This document shows, piece after piece, positions 31,609-42,200 of a DNA stretch of 44,789 bases. The stretch spans positions 1 to 44,789 of the IMG/VR virus record IMGVR_UViG_3300033143_005424. One strand, given 5' to 3'. Both the position numbers and the translations under genes were made by a program. The notes beneath the pieces were generated by a model. That model was not told the DNA's origin and did not search any database. It was given only the letters and a program-made list of their open reading frames with translations. This stretch comes from a virus. Position 1 is the first letter of the stretch. Each line of letters begins with the position of its first letter.

Positions 31609-34600
31609 GTGTCAGATTCTATTTCAACACAAATTGATATATCAAGAGATTCTATAAAAGAACAGGTTAGTACATATCTTAAAGAATATCTTGAAATTGA
31701 AAATGTAGATCTTTCAAACTCCTCATTTTTATCATTCCTGGTAAATATTTTATCAACACTCACAGGAAATATATTATTTTACCAACTCTCCGGTTATAAA
31801 GAATTTTTCTTAACTCAAGCACAACTTCCTGAAAGTATTTCCAATTTATCTGCATTTCTAGGTTATCATTCAAACATGGCGGAATATGCGACTACAAATG
31901 TTGTTATGACTGTTGAGTTTAATTTTCCAGACGATTCAAATACATTTACAATTCCATCTGGATTTAAATTTAAAAGTAATAGTATAGAATTTGTAACTTA
32001 TTATACATCTGATGTAGAGGTCACAAGTAATTCAGAAGTTAATATTTTAATTACAGAAGGTGATAAAAAATACTATCTTCCAGTAACAATAGGAAGTGGA
32101 ACCTTTTCTTTTGCATTGCCGGTACGTCAATATAAAACAAATACACAAGAATTTCAGATAGATTTGGATATTGAACCTTATCAATTTTTAACCATTGATG
32201 TTCCCTTATCTGGAAAAGCTACATCTATAAATGTAACTATTTCAGAACCAGGAAATGCAGCAACTATTTTATGGACTGAATATAATAGTTTATACTTTTT
32301 AGATCAAACTACCAAAGGGTATGTCGTAAGAAATACAAGTTTTGGAAAAAGATTATTTTTTGGAAATGGTTTAATTGGAAGTCAACCTTCTGCAGGATCT
32401 AATATAACAATAGTTATAAATGAAACTGAAGGAACTATTGGAAATATTGATGCTGATTCTATTACATCTGGAGATAAAGTATATACATTTATAGAAACAG
32501 GAACTAATCAAGCAGTTAAATATACTATGACAAATCCTGTATCAGCTACATGTGGAAAAGATGAAGAATCGGATGAAGAAGTTCGAAGTAATTCTATTAA
32601 ACATATCACGAGTTTAGGAAATCTAGTAACAAATAATGATTATAAAAATATTGATGTTGTTGTTGACAATTCTCCTTTATCAGAAAATATTCTGGCAGTT
32701 TTAAAAAGATCTGATATAAAATTAAATGATATTCAACTATATAGTCCAATTGAATTTTCAAGTGAAATAACACCTACTAGAAATACTTATTATACAGATC
32801 GTACCGACTCGGGTATTGTTTCAAGAGGGACAATAGTAACAACAGATAATGTTGATTATTACACTCTTTTTGATTTAATATTAGATTATACTACTTTAAT
32901 TGCTAAATATAAATATGTAATGTATGAAATTGAACAAATCCCATCCTTAATAATAACACATACCAATTATGGTTTATATGTTATTAATTTAGTTGTTTCT
33001 AAATCAGCTTCTAAAGCAGTTTTTAAATTATATTATACAAGTACCGAATCAAATTTTGAGAATTGTACTTGTGAAATGCAAATTGTATCAAATGAAACAT
33101 CTTATAATATGGTTAATGATTCAACCTCGCAAACATTTATATATGAAATTGACCCATATACAACAATCCCTGATGATAAACAGAAATATTATTTTTCTAT
33201 ATCAAATCCATCATCCACATTAGTTTCAAAATATTCTACTTCTTTTACATTTGTTAAAGATTGTTCAAAATTTATGTTATCAACATTTGAATATACAGAT
33301 CCATATATTCCAGTTGAATCTTTTGATCCTGTTTCGGTTTCTCCTTTTTATACATGGGTTATTGAAGAAGATACTTATAGTAAAACAGATCCTCATCTAG
33401 ATCATAATATTATATTTAATTCTATTACTGGTAAAGTTGAAATAGTGTATATTGATGATAATGTAAATGAAGGAAGTTATCATATAAGCGGAAATAAAGA
33501 TTCCTTTACAGCCGGAGATTATAGATGCTCTAATATGCAATATCAATCCAAAATAATGTTGGATGATTTTGGTAATATATATTATGTTGGTTGGAGTGGA
33601 ACTGGTTATTTAGGTATTAAAGGTAATGGGTATGGTAGTTATTCTGCCGATGCTTATGATCTAGCTCCCGGGTATAAAATACACAATAGTGTGGGCGATA
33701 GATATAGTTACAGAGGATTTGATGTAATAACAGGTCTAAATGAAGGTGATATTCATGCGGTTTTTTATGGGTATAATTCAACTTTAATGATAAATTATGG
33801 GACTTACTATACAACAAATGTAACTGGATCATGGGTAACCAAATTTATTTCTGATAAATTTTCATATGTACCTAAAATCAAAATTGACAGTCTCGGAAAT
33901 TTATATATTGTTCTACCAAATACAACAACAAATGCTTATACAACAGTTATAGAAAGTTTAGGTACTTGGGAATCAACAAACTATTCTGCTATTGTTAATT
34001 CGTCAATTTCAATGGTTGGAATTGATTTTGATTCTAGTAATAACCTTCATATGGTTGGATTTCATTCATCTATAAATAGTTTAATTTATGCCACAAATGT
34101 GACAGGTGAATGGGTAAGTCAAACTATTACCCAAATTGATCCTTTAAATAATACAAGTGAATGGACCGGGTCTTATAAACAAATTTCATTTAAAATAGGT
34201 CGTAATAGAACGGTTTATATTCTTCATTATTACACAAGTCTATCAACTACAGCTGCCAAAATGGTTATGAGTAATAATGTTTCAGGTCAATTTATTAGTT
34301 CTATTGTGGATCAAGAAAATGAAACAGGAAGAACATATACTGATTCTGGTGTGCAAATGGATCTTTATATAAATAATATTCATGCTGTTTATTGTAAATA
34401 TAATCCTGGTTCTACAGTAATATATTCTTCTCTAGTTTACGGGGTATTCGGGGAATCAGGATATGTTTCATTAACAGATACTAATTACTGGGCTCCAGAT
34501 TCCACTATTTGTAGTTTTGACAGTACTTCTAATACATGGGTATCAGAGGATACATATTCACCAAAAGGTATAAGTCTAACTCCTATAAATAATTGGCAAA

Positions 34601-36930
34601 CAGAGTTTAGACCTACAAAAGCAATAGTCGATTATACAACAGATGTATATGGAAATGAGACCATAATTAAAGATTCAAATGGATCAACTATCGGAAGTTA
34701 TTCAGAAGTAGCCCCAGTATTACCTAGTGATATAACTTCAATTGAATACTCACTTCCACATGACTATGCTTGGATTTCAAATACATCCAATTTAGACCCA
34801 GTTATTACAAAAATAGATCTTACTACAAATATCGCTACGCTTCTTGATGTAGGACCAGAACCAGCTCATAATTATTTTGATGGAGAATGGTTCTGGGTGT
34901 CTCATATTAATGAATATTTTGCAAGATTATACAAAAGGTATGTAAGTGGGGGGTCAGCCGGTTCTAAAGATTTTGGTGATTGGACGAATCCAGCATATAT
35001 GGTAAGTGATGGAACTTATTTATGGCTCTCGTTTTATTCGACATCTACTACAACTAGAATAGCTAAAATAGATGGAACTCTAGCGCCCGGTAGTTGGATA
35101 GTAGATTCAATAGACGATCCTGATATACAATCTACCGTTGTAAGTCCTATATTTAATGGAACTGATATTTGGGCTAGTATAGGGTTTTCTTGGGATAATC
35201 CTGGAACTTTAGTAAAAATTAATACTACTACATGTTCAGTAACAAGTACATATTCTGATGGACCTACTATTAAAAACGCTATTACTGGTCTGATATTTGA
35301 TGGAGAATATTTGTGGTTTTCATGTTCTACATCATCAAGCCTAAATGACGCTTGGATTTCTAAATTTGATATTAATACAGGAACTGTAATTAATAGTGTT
35401 AATATTTATTCAGGGTATACGTTAGAATATGATGGAACTTATATGTATGTAAATGGATTTCTGACTAATACTATAACTGTAATAAATGCTGAAACATTTA
35501 GCATTGTAAACACTATATTACTTTCTGATACGTCAGGGTCGGGGTCATCAAGTTTGAGTTTTGACGGGGAAAGTATACTGTTGGCATGTGGGGATGGTTT
35601 TTATAGAGTAAATATTGAAACATATGATGTAAGTGGAAAACTTACTCTCGGCGGTTATAAATCTACTTTTATTACAACTAATGCTATACCAATAATAATG
35701 GAACCTAATTGTGCAACCATAGATAATAATCAATTAATTAGTATGAGAGTTCTTGCTTTACCATTTTACTCAATATATTATACTTTAGATGGAACTACTC
35801 CAACTAATCAAAGTAATTTATATACAGTTCCATTTTCACTTCCAAATAATTCTACAACCACAGTTAAAACGGTTGCAATTCATCCAGGGAGAAAAACATC
35901 TAAAGTAAAAACTATTGACTATACAACCGGTGGGGGTGAGATGGGACATATTTGGACTGTAAATAGGATTAGCAATACACTTTCAAAAGTAAATACAATT
36001 ACAAATACTACGGTTCAAACTATACCTGTAAAATCTAATGCATCTAAAATAGTTTATGATGGTACCTATCTATGGGTTTCAAACACATCAACAGATAGTG
36101 TATTGAAAATAGATCCAATATATGGGCATGTTTTATACCAGATAGATGTGCAAAATACCCCACAATATATGGTATATGACAATGGCTATCTTTGGGTATC
36201 TAATATAGACAGTCATAGTATATCAAAAATAGATACAACTTCAAATATTGTTGTTGTTAATATTCCATTACCAAACATTTTTCCGCAAAGAGGATTAGTA
36301 TTAGATGATAATAACGGTCTTTGGACTGCGGATAGTAGTAATGATCAACTGCTTCGAGTAGATATAATAACTCATGCAGTTACTACAGTAGCTGTAGGTA
36401 CCTATCCATATGGGGTTTTCTTCTTAGATGGTTATATTTGGACAGGAGATGTTCACCAAATGGCTGTTAATACTGTTTCAAAAGTTGATCCGATAACACA
36501 AACTCGAGTTGCACAAATAATGGTTGGAGATGAACCGGTAGGAATGACATTTGATGGTACCTATATTTGGGTTGCTAATTATTATGACCAGAATGTATCT
36601 AAAATAGAGGCTTCTACCAATACAGTTGTAAATACAATAGCTGTTGGTACTTCAAACCCACACAATATGCTTTTTGATGGAACCTTTGTTTGGGTTGTTT
36701 GTTTGGGTGGTTCGGTGTGTAAAATTGATCCTTTAACTGATAATGTAACTGAGATTTCTTTAACTACCAGCGCTTACAATATTATTATGGACGGAACTTA
36801 TATATATATTGGTCATTATGGGATTGAAAATACATTATCAAAAATTCATAGAATAACAAACGAATTAACAACTATTACAGTAGGATCTGGAGTTGATGGT
36901 CTGATTAAACACAATACAATCTTATTATAA
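31609..36930 (+). CDS. gp6-like N-terminal half fused to beta-propellers (first split copy, part 1)
   Basis: GTG start aligned with the other copies, AAGGAT upstream. Residues 1-557 repeat the intact copy up to KDCSKFMLS. Then the sequence departs: a sialidase-like propeller (about 580-960; repeats of the type 'TTNVTGSWVTKFI' and 'IDSLGNLYIV'), a linker, a YVTN-like propeller (about 1050-1360; 'FDGEYLWFS'), a chitobiase-type domain (about 1365-1440; IYYTLDGTTPT) and a second YVTN propeller (about 1445-1773; 'YDGTYLWVSN', 'FDGTYIWVANYY'). The gp6 C-terminal module is absent and is found on the next gene. Receptor binding by the propellers is inferred. Confidence 0.75.
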   Translation: MSDSISTQIDISRDSIKEQVSTYLKEYLEIENVDLSNSSFLSFLVNILSTLTGNILFYQLSGYKEFFLTQAQLPESISNLSAFLGYHSNMAEYATTNVVMTVEFNFPDDSNTFTIPSGFKFKSNSIEFVTYYTSDVEVTSNSEVNILITEGDKKYYLPVTIGSGTFSFALPVRQYKTNTQEFQIDLDIEPYQFLTIDVPLSGKATSINVTISEPGNAATILWTEYNSLYFLDQTTKGYVVRNTSFGKRLFFGNGLIGSQPSAGSNITIVINETEGTIGNIDADSITSGDKVYTFIETGTNQAVKYTMTNPVSATCGKDEESDEEVRSNSIKHITSLGNLVTNNDYKNIDVVVDNSPLSENILAVLKRSDIKLNDIQLYSPIEFSSEITPTRNTYYTDRTDSGIVSRGTIVTTDNVDYYTLFDLILDYTTLIAKYKYVMYEIEQIPSLIITHTNYGLYVINLVVSKSASKAVFKLYYTSTESNFENCTCEMQIVSNETSYNMVNDSTSQTFIYEIDPYTTIPDDKQKYYFSISNPSSTLVSKYSTSFTFVKDCSKFMLSTFEYTDPYIPVESFDPVSVSPFYTWVIEEDTYSKTDPHLDHNIIFNSITGKVEIVYIDDNVNEGSYHISGNKDSFTAGDYRCSNMQYQSKIMLDDFGNIYYVGWSGTGYLGIKGNGYGSYSADAYDLAPGYKIHNSVGDRYSYRGFDVITGLNEGDIHAVFYGYNSTLMINYGTYYTTNVTGSWVTKFISDKFSYVPKIKIDSLGNLYIVLPNTTTNAYTTVIESLGTWESTNYSAIVNSSISMVGIDFDSSNNLHMVGFHSSINSLIYATNVTGEWVSQTITQIDPLNNTSEWTGSYKQISFKIGRNRTVYILHYYTSLSTTAAKMVMSNNVSGQFISSIVDQENETGRTYTDSGVQMDLYINNIHAVYCKYNPGSTVIYSSLVYGVFGESGYVSLTDTNYWAPDSTICSFDSTSNTWVSEDTYSPKGISLTPINNWQTEFRPTKAIVDYTTDVYGNETIIKDSNGSTIGSYSEVAPVLPSDITSIEYSLPHDYAWISNTSNLDPVITKIDLTTNIATLLDVGPEPAHNYFDGEWFWVSHINEYFARLYKRYVSGGSAGSKDFGDWTNPAYMVSDGTYLWLSFYSTSTTTRIAKIDGTLAPGSWIVDSIDDPDIQSTVVSPIFNGTDIWASIGFSWDNPGTLVKINTTTCSVTSTYSDGPTIKNAITGLIFDGEYLWFSCSTSSSLNDAWISKFDINTGTVINSVNIYSGYTLEYDGTYMYVNGFLTNTITVINAETFSIVNTILLSDTSGSGSSSLSFDGESILLACGDGFYRVNIETYDVSGKLTLGGYKSTFITTNAIPIIMEPNCATIDNNQLISMRVLALPFYSIYYTLDGTTPTNQSNLYTVPFSLPNNSTTTVKTVAIHPGRKTSKVKTIDYTTGGGEMGHIWTVNRISNTLSKVNTITNTTVQTIPVKSNASKIVYDGTYLWVSNTSTDSVLKIDPIYGHVLYQIDVQNTPQYMVYDNGYLWVSNIDSHSISKIDTTSNIVVVNIPLPNIFPQRGLVLDDNNGLWTADSSNDQLLRVDIITHAVTTVAVGTYPYGVFFLDGYIWTGDVHQMAVNTVSKVDPITQTRVAQIMVGDEPVGMTFDGTYIWVANYYDQNVSKIEASTNTVVNTIAVGTSNPHNMLFDGTFVWVVCLGGSVCKIDPLTDNVTEISLTTSAYNIIMDGTYIYIGHYGIENTLSKIHRITNELTTITVGSGVDGLIKHNTILL

Positions 36931-36945
36931 GGAGAATAATAATTC

Positions 36946-39228
36946 ATGCAAGTTGGTACTGTATATATATCACCTGGAGATGGATCAGAAATACAACCAA
37001 CTGATACCATTACCATTACATGTGATACATCCGATGTTTATATTTATTATACTTTGGATGGAAGTACTCCTACACAGTTATCAACTTTATACACTGTCCC
37101 GTTTATAATTGGAGATAACACAACTCAAGTTAGTGCACGAGCGTTTGCTGTTCCTCAAGAAGTAACCCATTATATGAGATTAGAAAATGACGAAGCAATA
37201 GCAAATTTTGATATTGTATCAGACACAACTAATTCTATGGAATTGAGTGACATATCTTTATATAGTGATATTCCTCTAGTAGGAACATTAACAACTACAT
37301 TAATAGATGAAACTAATTTTTATGAACTTAGAGGGGCAAAAACAGATCCAAACACTAATATTCAACATATCTTTTATGTTGATAATGAAAATACTTTATA
37401 TCATGCATATGGGAATGGAGATTCATTTAATATAGAAGAAGTTACATCTAGTAGTCTTTATACACAATCTAATGTAAGTATAGCTTTTGATTCTTCTGGT
37501 GACATTCATTTAGCAGTAGCAGCTTTCAGCGAAGATGATATAAATTATCTAACTACCCGTGGGTATCTTGGATGGGGGGGTGTACAACGAGTAGGGCATT
37601 GCACTCCAGCTGATTCTTCGTATGATATTATAGACATTGTGGTTGATTCAAACGATGATATTCACATAATTTATACATATGGAACCTCCGGAATATTTCG
37701 ATCAAGTAAAATATCAGGAATTTGGTCAAAATTTCAAGTTGTATATGCTACAAATGATATTGAATCAACTGATATTGTTTCATCTCCAAAAATTAGTATT
37801 GATTCTGATAATGATATTCATATATACTTTAGATGGTATGATAATCTTGGAAGTGAAACATGGCATTTATATTATATGGTTCTTTATAGTAATTTCTATA
37901 TAACAATCCCAATAGATACATCGTTTAAATCAGGAACTTCTTTAGCCACTGATTTTAATGATAAGTCTTTCTTTTCAACTAATGAAGGGGTAACTTCTGA
38001 AAGATTAATATTAGGAGTTCTTGATTCTACATCAAGTCTATCATATGGAACTTCTGGAAGCGCTGGAGTGACAACACCTCCTATTGATTCCACATCTAAT
38101 TGGACAATATACTCTATATTACTTCCTCCTATTATTGATTCATTTGGTTTATTTCTAACTATATCTTTTAATAAAATGGTTATTATAGATGATATTATTT
38201 ATTTATTGAGTGTTTTTGAAAGTATAGAAGCATCACCAAATACATCGTATTCTATATTATCATCTATTCAACAAAGCAAACTTGGGATTAATACTTGGAA
38301 TTCATATATTCTTACAGATGGTGACGAAATTATTATAAATGAATATAACGATATTTGGGCTGTTAATAATACACTTTATATTACAGGATATCAAAATAAT
38401 ACAATTACAGGTGATCGTTCATTGTTTACATCTGAGTATGATTCAGAAAGAATTATATATGGGTCTCCTGGACCAGGGGCTGCTACTATTTATGATATAC
38501 CAGTTATAAAGAAAAGTTATTATGATGGTATTAACCAAAGGGTTTTTGAGAGTCAAATTTTACAACAAATAGTTTCAAATATAAGTTTAGAAGACTATAA
38601 AATACTGACAGATTTTTCAAATATTAAATTCACTAATACAGATGGTAAATGTATAAATATGGGTTATAATACAACAAACCGGGTATCAATAATTAATTTA
38701 ATAGATACGCTTCCTTCTATTTCTAATGATGGAGATAGATATATTTTAACAAGTGGGGATTATACAAATTATATAGCCCAATGTACTGATTCAACTGCAA
38801 ACACCTGGATATATAAAGAACCTACAACAAACGATATTGTTACGATTACTGCTTTATCAACAAAATATATTTATTCATATAATGGTTGGCTTGAAATTCC
38901 AGAATATCAAATTCCTCTTGAACTTGATATTGAAATATTTAAAGAAAATTCATATATAGGATCTAATACAGAGTTAGCAACATTTATCAGAGAAAGTGTT
39001 CTAACATCATTTCAAAGTAGATTCGGGTCTAATATTTCTCTATATAGGTCTGAAATTATTGATGTTGTTCAAAGTTTGACTGGAGTTGACCATTGTAGAT
39101 TATTACAACCAGTAACTGATATATTTTTCAATTTTGATTTAACAAATTTGACAAAAGCTGAATTATTAACCTATGGACCAGATTACATTTATTTTGGATC
39201 TGATAATATAACGGTAAGGATTCTATAA
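36946..39228 (+). CDS. Chitobiase domain, propeller and gp6-like C-terminal half (first split copy, part 2)
   Basis: AAGGAG precedes the ATG at 36946. Residues 1-75 are a chitobiase-type domain (YIYYTLDGSTPTQLSTLYTV) and about 80-125 a small beta module. About 125-505 is a sialidase-like propeller ('VDSNDDIHIIY', 'IDSDNDIHIYF'). Residues 513-760 match the intact gp6-like C-terminal module from TIYDIPVIKKSYYDGINQR to SDNITVRIL. It thus supplies exactly what the preceding gene lacks. It is in the same frame as that gene, separated by three TAA codons in 18 nt. Confidence 0.75.
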   Translation: MQVGTVYISPGDGSEIQPTDTITITCDTSDVYIYYTLDGSTPTQLSTLYTVPFIIGDNTTQVSARAFAVPQEVTHYMRLENDEAIANFDIVSDTTNSMELSDISLYSDIPLVGTLTTTLIDETNFYELRGAKTDPNTNIQHIFYVDNENTLYHAYGNGDSFNIEEVTSSSLYTQSNVSIAFDSSGDIHLAVAAFSEDDINYLTTRGYLGWGGVQRVGHCTPADSSYDIIDIVVDSNDDIHIIYTYGTSGIFRSSKISGIWSKFQVVYATNDIESTDIVSSPKISIDSDNDIHIYFRWYDNLGSETWHLYYMVLYSNFYITIPIDTSFKSGTSLATDFNDKSFFSTNEGVTSERLILGVLDSTSSLSYGTSGSAGVTTPPIDSTSNWTIYSILLPPIIDSFGLFLTISFNKMVIIDDIIYLLSVFESIEASPNTSYSILSSIQQSKLGINTWNSYILTDGDEIIINEYNDIWAVNNTLYITGYQNNTITGDRSLFTSEYDSERIIYGSPGPGAATIYDIPVIKKSYYDGINQRVFESQILQQIVSNISLEDYKILTDFSNIKFTNTDGKCINMGYNTTNRVSIINLIDTLPSISNDGDRYILTSGDYTNYIAQCTDSTANTWIYKEPTTNDIVTITALSTKYIYSYNGWLEIPEYQIPLELDIEIFKENSYIGSNTELATFIRESVLTSFQSRFGSNISLYRSEIIDVVQSLTGVDHCRLLQPVTDIFFNFDLTNLTKAELLTYGPDYIYFGSDNITVRIL

Positions 39229-39230
39229 AA

Positions 39231-42200
39231 ATGACAGACCCTATTTCAACACAAATTGATGTATCAAGAGATTCAATAAAAAGTCAAGTCGGTATGTACT
39301 TGAAAGAATATCTTGAGCTTGAAAATGTTGACCTTACAAAATCGTCATTTTTGTTATTCTTAGTAAATATATTATCAACATTAACAGGAAATATATTATT
39401 TTACCAACTTTCATTATATAAGGAATTCTACTTAACACAAGCACAATTACCTGATAGTATATTCAATTTATCAGCTTTTCTTGGGTATAATTCATCATCT
39501 GCAACATATGCTACTTCTAATGTAACAATGACAGTTGATTTTAATTTTCCTGATTCGTCAAATACATTTACTATACCTTCAGGATTTAAATTTAAAAGTG
39601 ATAGTATAGAGTTTGTAACTTATTATAATTCTGCTATTACAATTACTAATAATTCAGCAGTATCTATTTTAATAACTGAGGGGAATAAGAAATATTATCT
39701 ACCTGTAACTATAGGAAGCGGATCATTCTCATTTTCATTACCTATCAGACAATATAAAATTACATCCAAAGAATTTAAACTTGCGTCTAATCTTGAACAA
39801 TATCAATTTGTTACAATTGATGTGCCTATAGATGGAAAAGTTTCATCCTTATCAGTAGGTATAACTGTACCTGGAGATGCTATAGTAAAAACATGGACAG
39901 AGTATAATAATTTATATTTAATGAGCGACACAATTGAAGGGTATGTTTCAAGAAGAACTGCCGATGGAATTACATTATTTTTTGGAAATGGTCTAATAGG
40001 AGCACAACCTGTCGCTGGATCATCGGTAACTGTTAATATAAATGAAACAGAAGGTATAAGTGGAAATGTTGCAGAAGGAACAATTAATAAAGGAGAAAAA
40101 ATATATACCTATCTAGATTCTGGAGCAACCCAAGTTGTTAAATACACAGCAACAAATTCAGTTGCGGCATTTAATGGAAAAGAAGAAGAAGCATTAGAAG
40201 AAATTAGAAGTAATTCTATTAAGTCAATAACAAGTTTAGGAAATCTAGTCACTAATAATGATTATAAAAATATAAATGTTGTAGTTGATGATTCTCCGTT
40301 AGAACCAGATACTATAGCTGTTTTGAAAAGATCAGATCTTAGATTGAACGATATTCAATTATATAGTCCTGTAAAGTTTGAAAATGTAATAACACCGACA
40401 AGAAATGAACAAAGATCTCAAAATTATTATGGAGTTCCTATTCCTAGAGGAACAGTAATATCGTCTAATGGTACAGATTATTATACGCTTTTTGATTTAG
40501 ATGTAAATACAGATAGTTCAATGGTAAATTATAACTATGTAATGTATGAGATTGAACAAATTCCATCTTTAATTAAAGATTATGAAACTACATATGATTT
40601 TGCGGTTACTAATTTAATAGTTTCTAATAGTAATAATACATCTATATTTGAATTGTATTATACAAGTACTGAGGTAAATTGTGATTTGTGTTCATGTGAA
40701 ATGCAAATAGCTTCAAACGAACGAACATATGATATGACAATTGATTCAACTTCAAGTATTTTTACATTGAATATAACTCCTTATACATTACTACCTGCTG
40801 ATGAGCAAATATATTACTTTACAATAACAAATCCAAGTGGTACGGCAGTATCTAAATATTCAGCAACGTTTACTTTTATTAAAGACTGTTCAAAATTTAT
40901 GTTATCAAGTATTGGTGATTATATTGATTCGACCTCTGTACCAGGAGATCCTATAATAATAGATGTAGATCCAGAACCTCCAATTGTTGGTCCTTTATAT
41001 ACTTGGGAAATTACTGATGATATATATAGTTTTCTAAATATAATATATAATCATATTGATGGAAATACACATATAACATATGAAGGTAATGAAGGAATTT
41101 ATTATATATATGGAAATAATGGGGTGTATTCAAATCCAGAATTTTTATTTCCTGATGAAGACTATAGTGAAGAATATTGTACAATGGCATATGATAGTAC
41201 AGGAACTATGTATTTTAGTGGAAGAACTGATGATTGGGAGCTACGGTATTATAAATATGGAACCCAGACAGAAATATTAGATGAAGGTCCACTTGGATCA
41301 ACTTTCAGTGTAGATATGATAATAGATGATAATGATTATGTTCATATTTTTTATCGAAAATCGAATATACTATATCATACAACAAATTTAAGCGGGGCAT
41401 TTGTAAGAGAAGTAATATATACCCATTCTGATGAAAACCCTTGGGGGGCTTCAGTTGTTGCAAAAATAGATAGGGATCAAAATTATCATATTGCTGTTAT
41501 AATACCTGCTCAATATATTCCTGAAACACATGTTTATACTTCTAATATTGCTTATATTTATGGAAATACTGGGAATTGGAGTTCCCCTGACATAGTAGAT
41601 ATTGAAAATAGATGGGTTCGTGTACATATGGATATTGATAAGATAGAAGTAGGAGTAGTTCATATATCATATTATTCACATGATGATGATCATATTAGAT
41701 ATACTTCGAATAGTTCAGGAACTTGGGAATATACTAATATACACACATTACCTCCTGTTGATTTAAATAATGATTGGGATATTGCAACCAATAATGTAAT
41801 TACACAAAATAATAAAGTATATATTATAACATGTTATCGTAAGTATGTCTGGGCCCTTGATATTTATAAGTCTACTATAGTAATATCGGTTAAAATAAAC
41901 AATAATTGGATTTCATATAATTTACTTGAGTATACAGATAAAATTATTGCTTTTAGTAGCATGGCTACAAGTTTGTATCATAATTTAATATATTTAGTTT
42001 ATAAGACTACTGCTAGTGGAAATATTAAAAGTGTAACATCTGGAGTATATGGTGAAAGTGGATGGGTTGATGTAACAAATGATCAATTTTGGGAACCAAC
42101 TCCATTGTTGGATAATACTAGTTGGGATAGTACCTCAGAATCTTGGATTTCAAATGATTTAACAAATAGTATTGATCTTATTCCAACTGGAGACTGGGAA

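Noticed and set aside
36913-36948. Stop-codon read-through or an intein joining the two halves of the split gp6-like copies
   Set aside because: Three in-frame stops and a proper AAGGAG plus ATG argue for separate translation at the first junction, and no intein motifs are present at the junctions.
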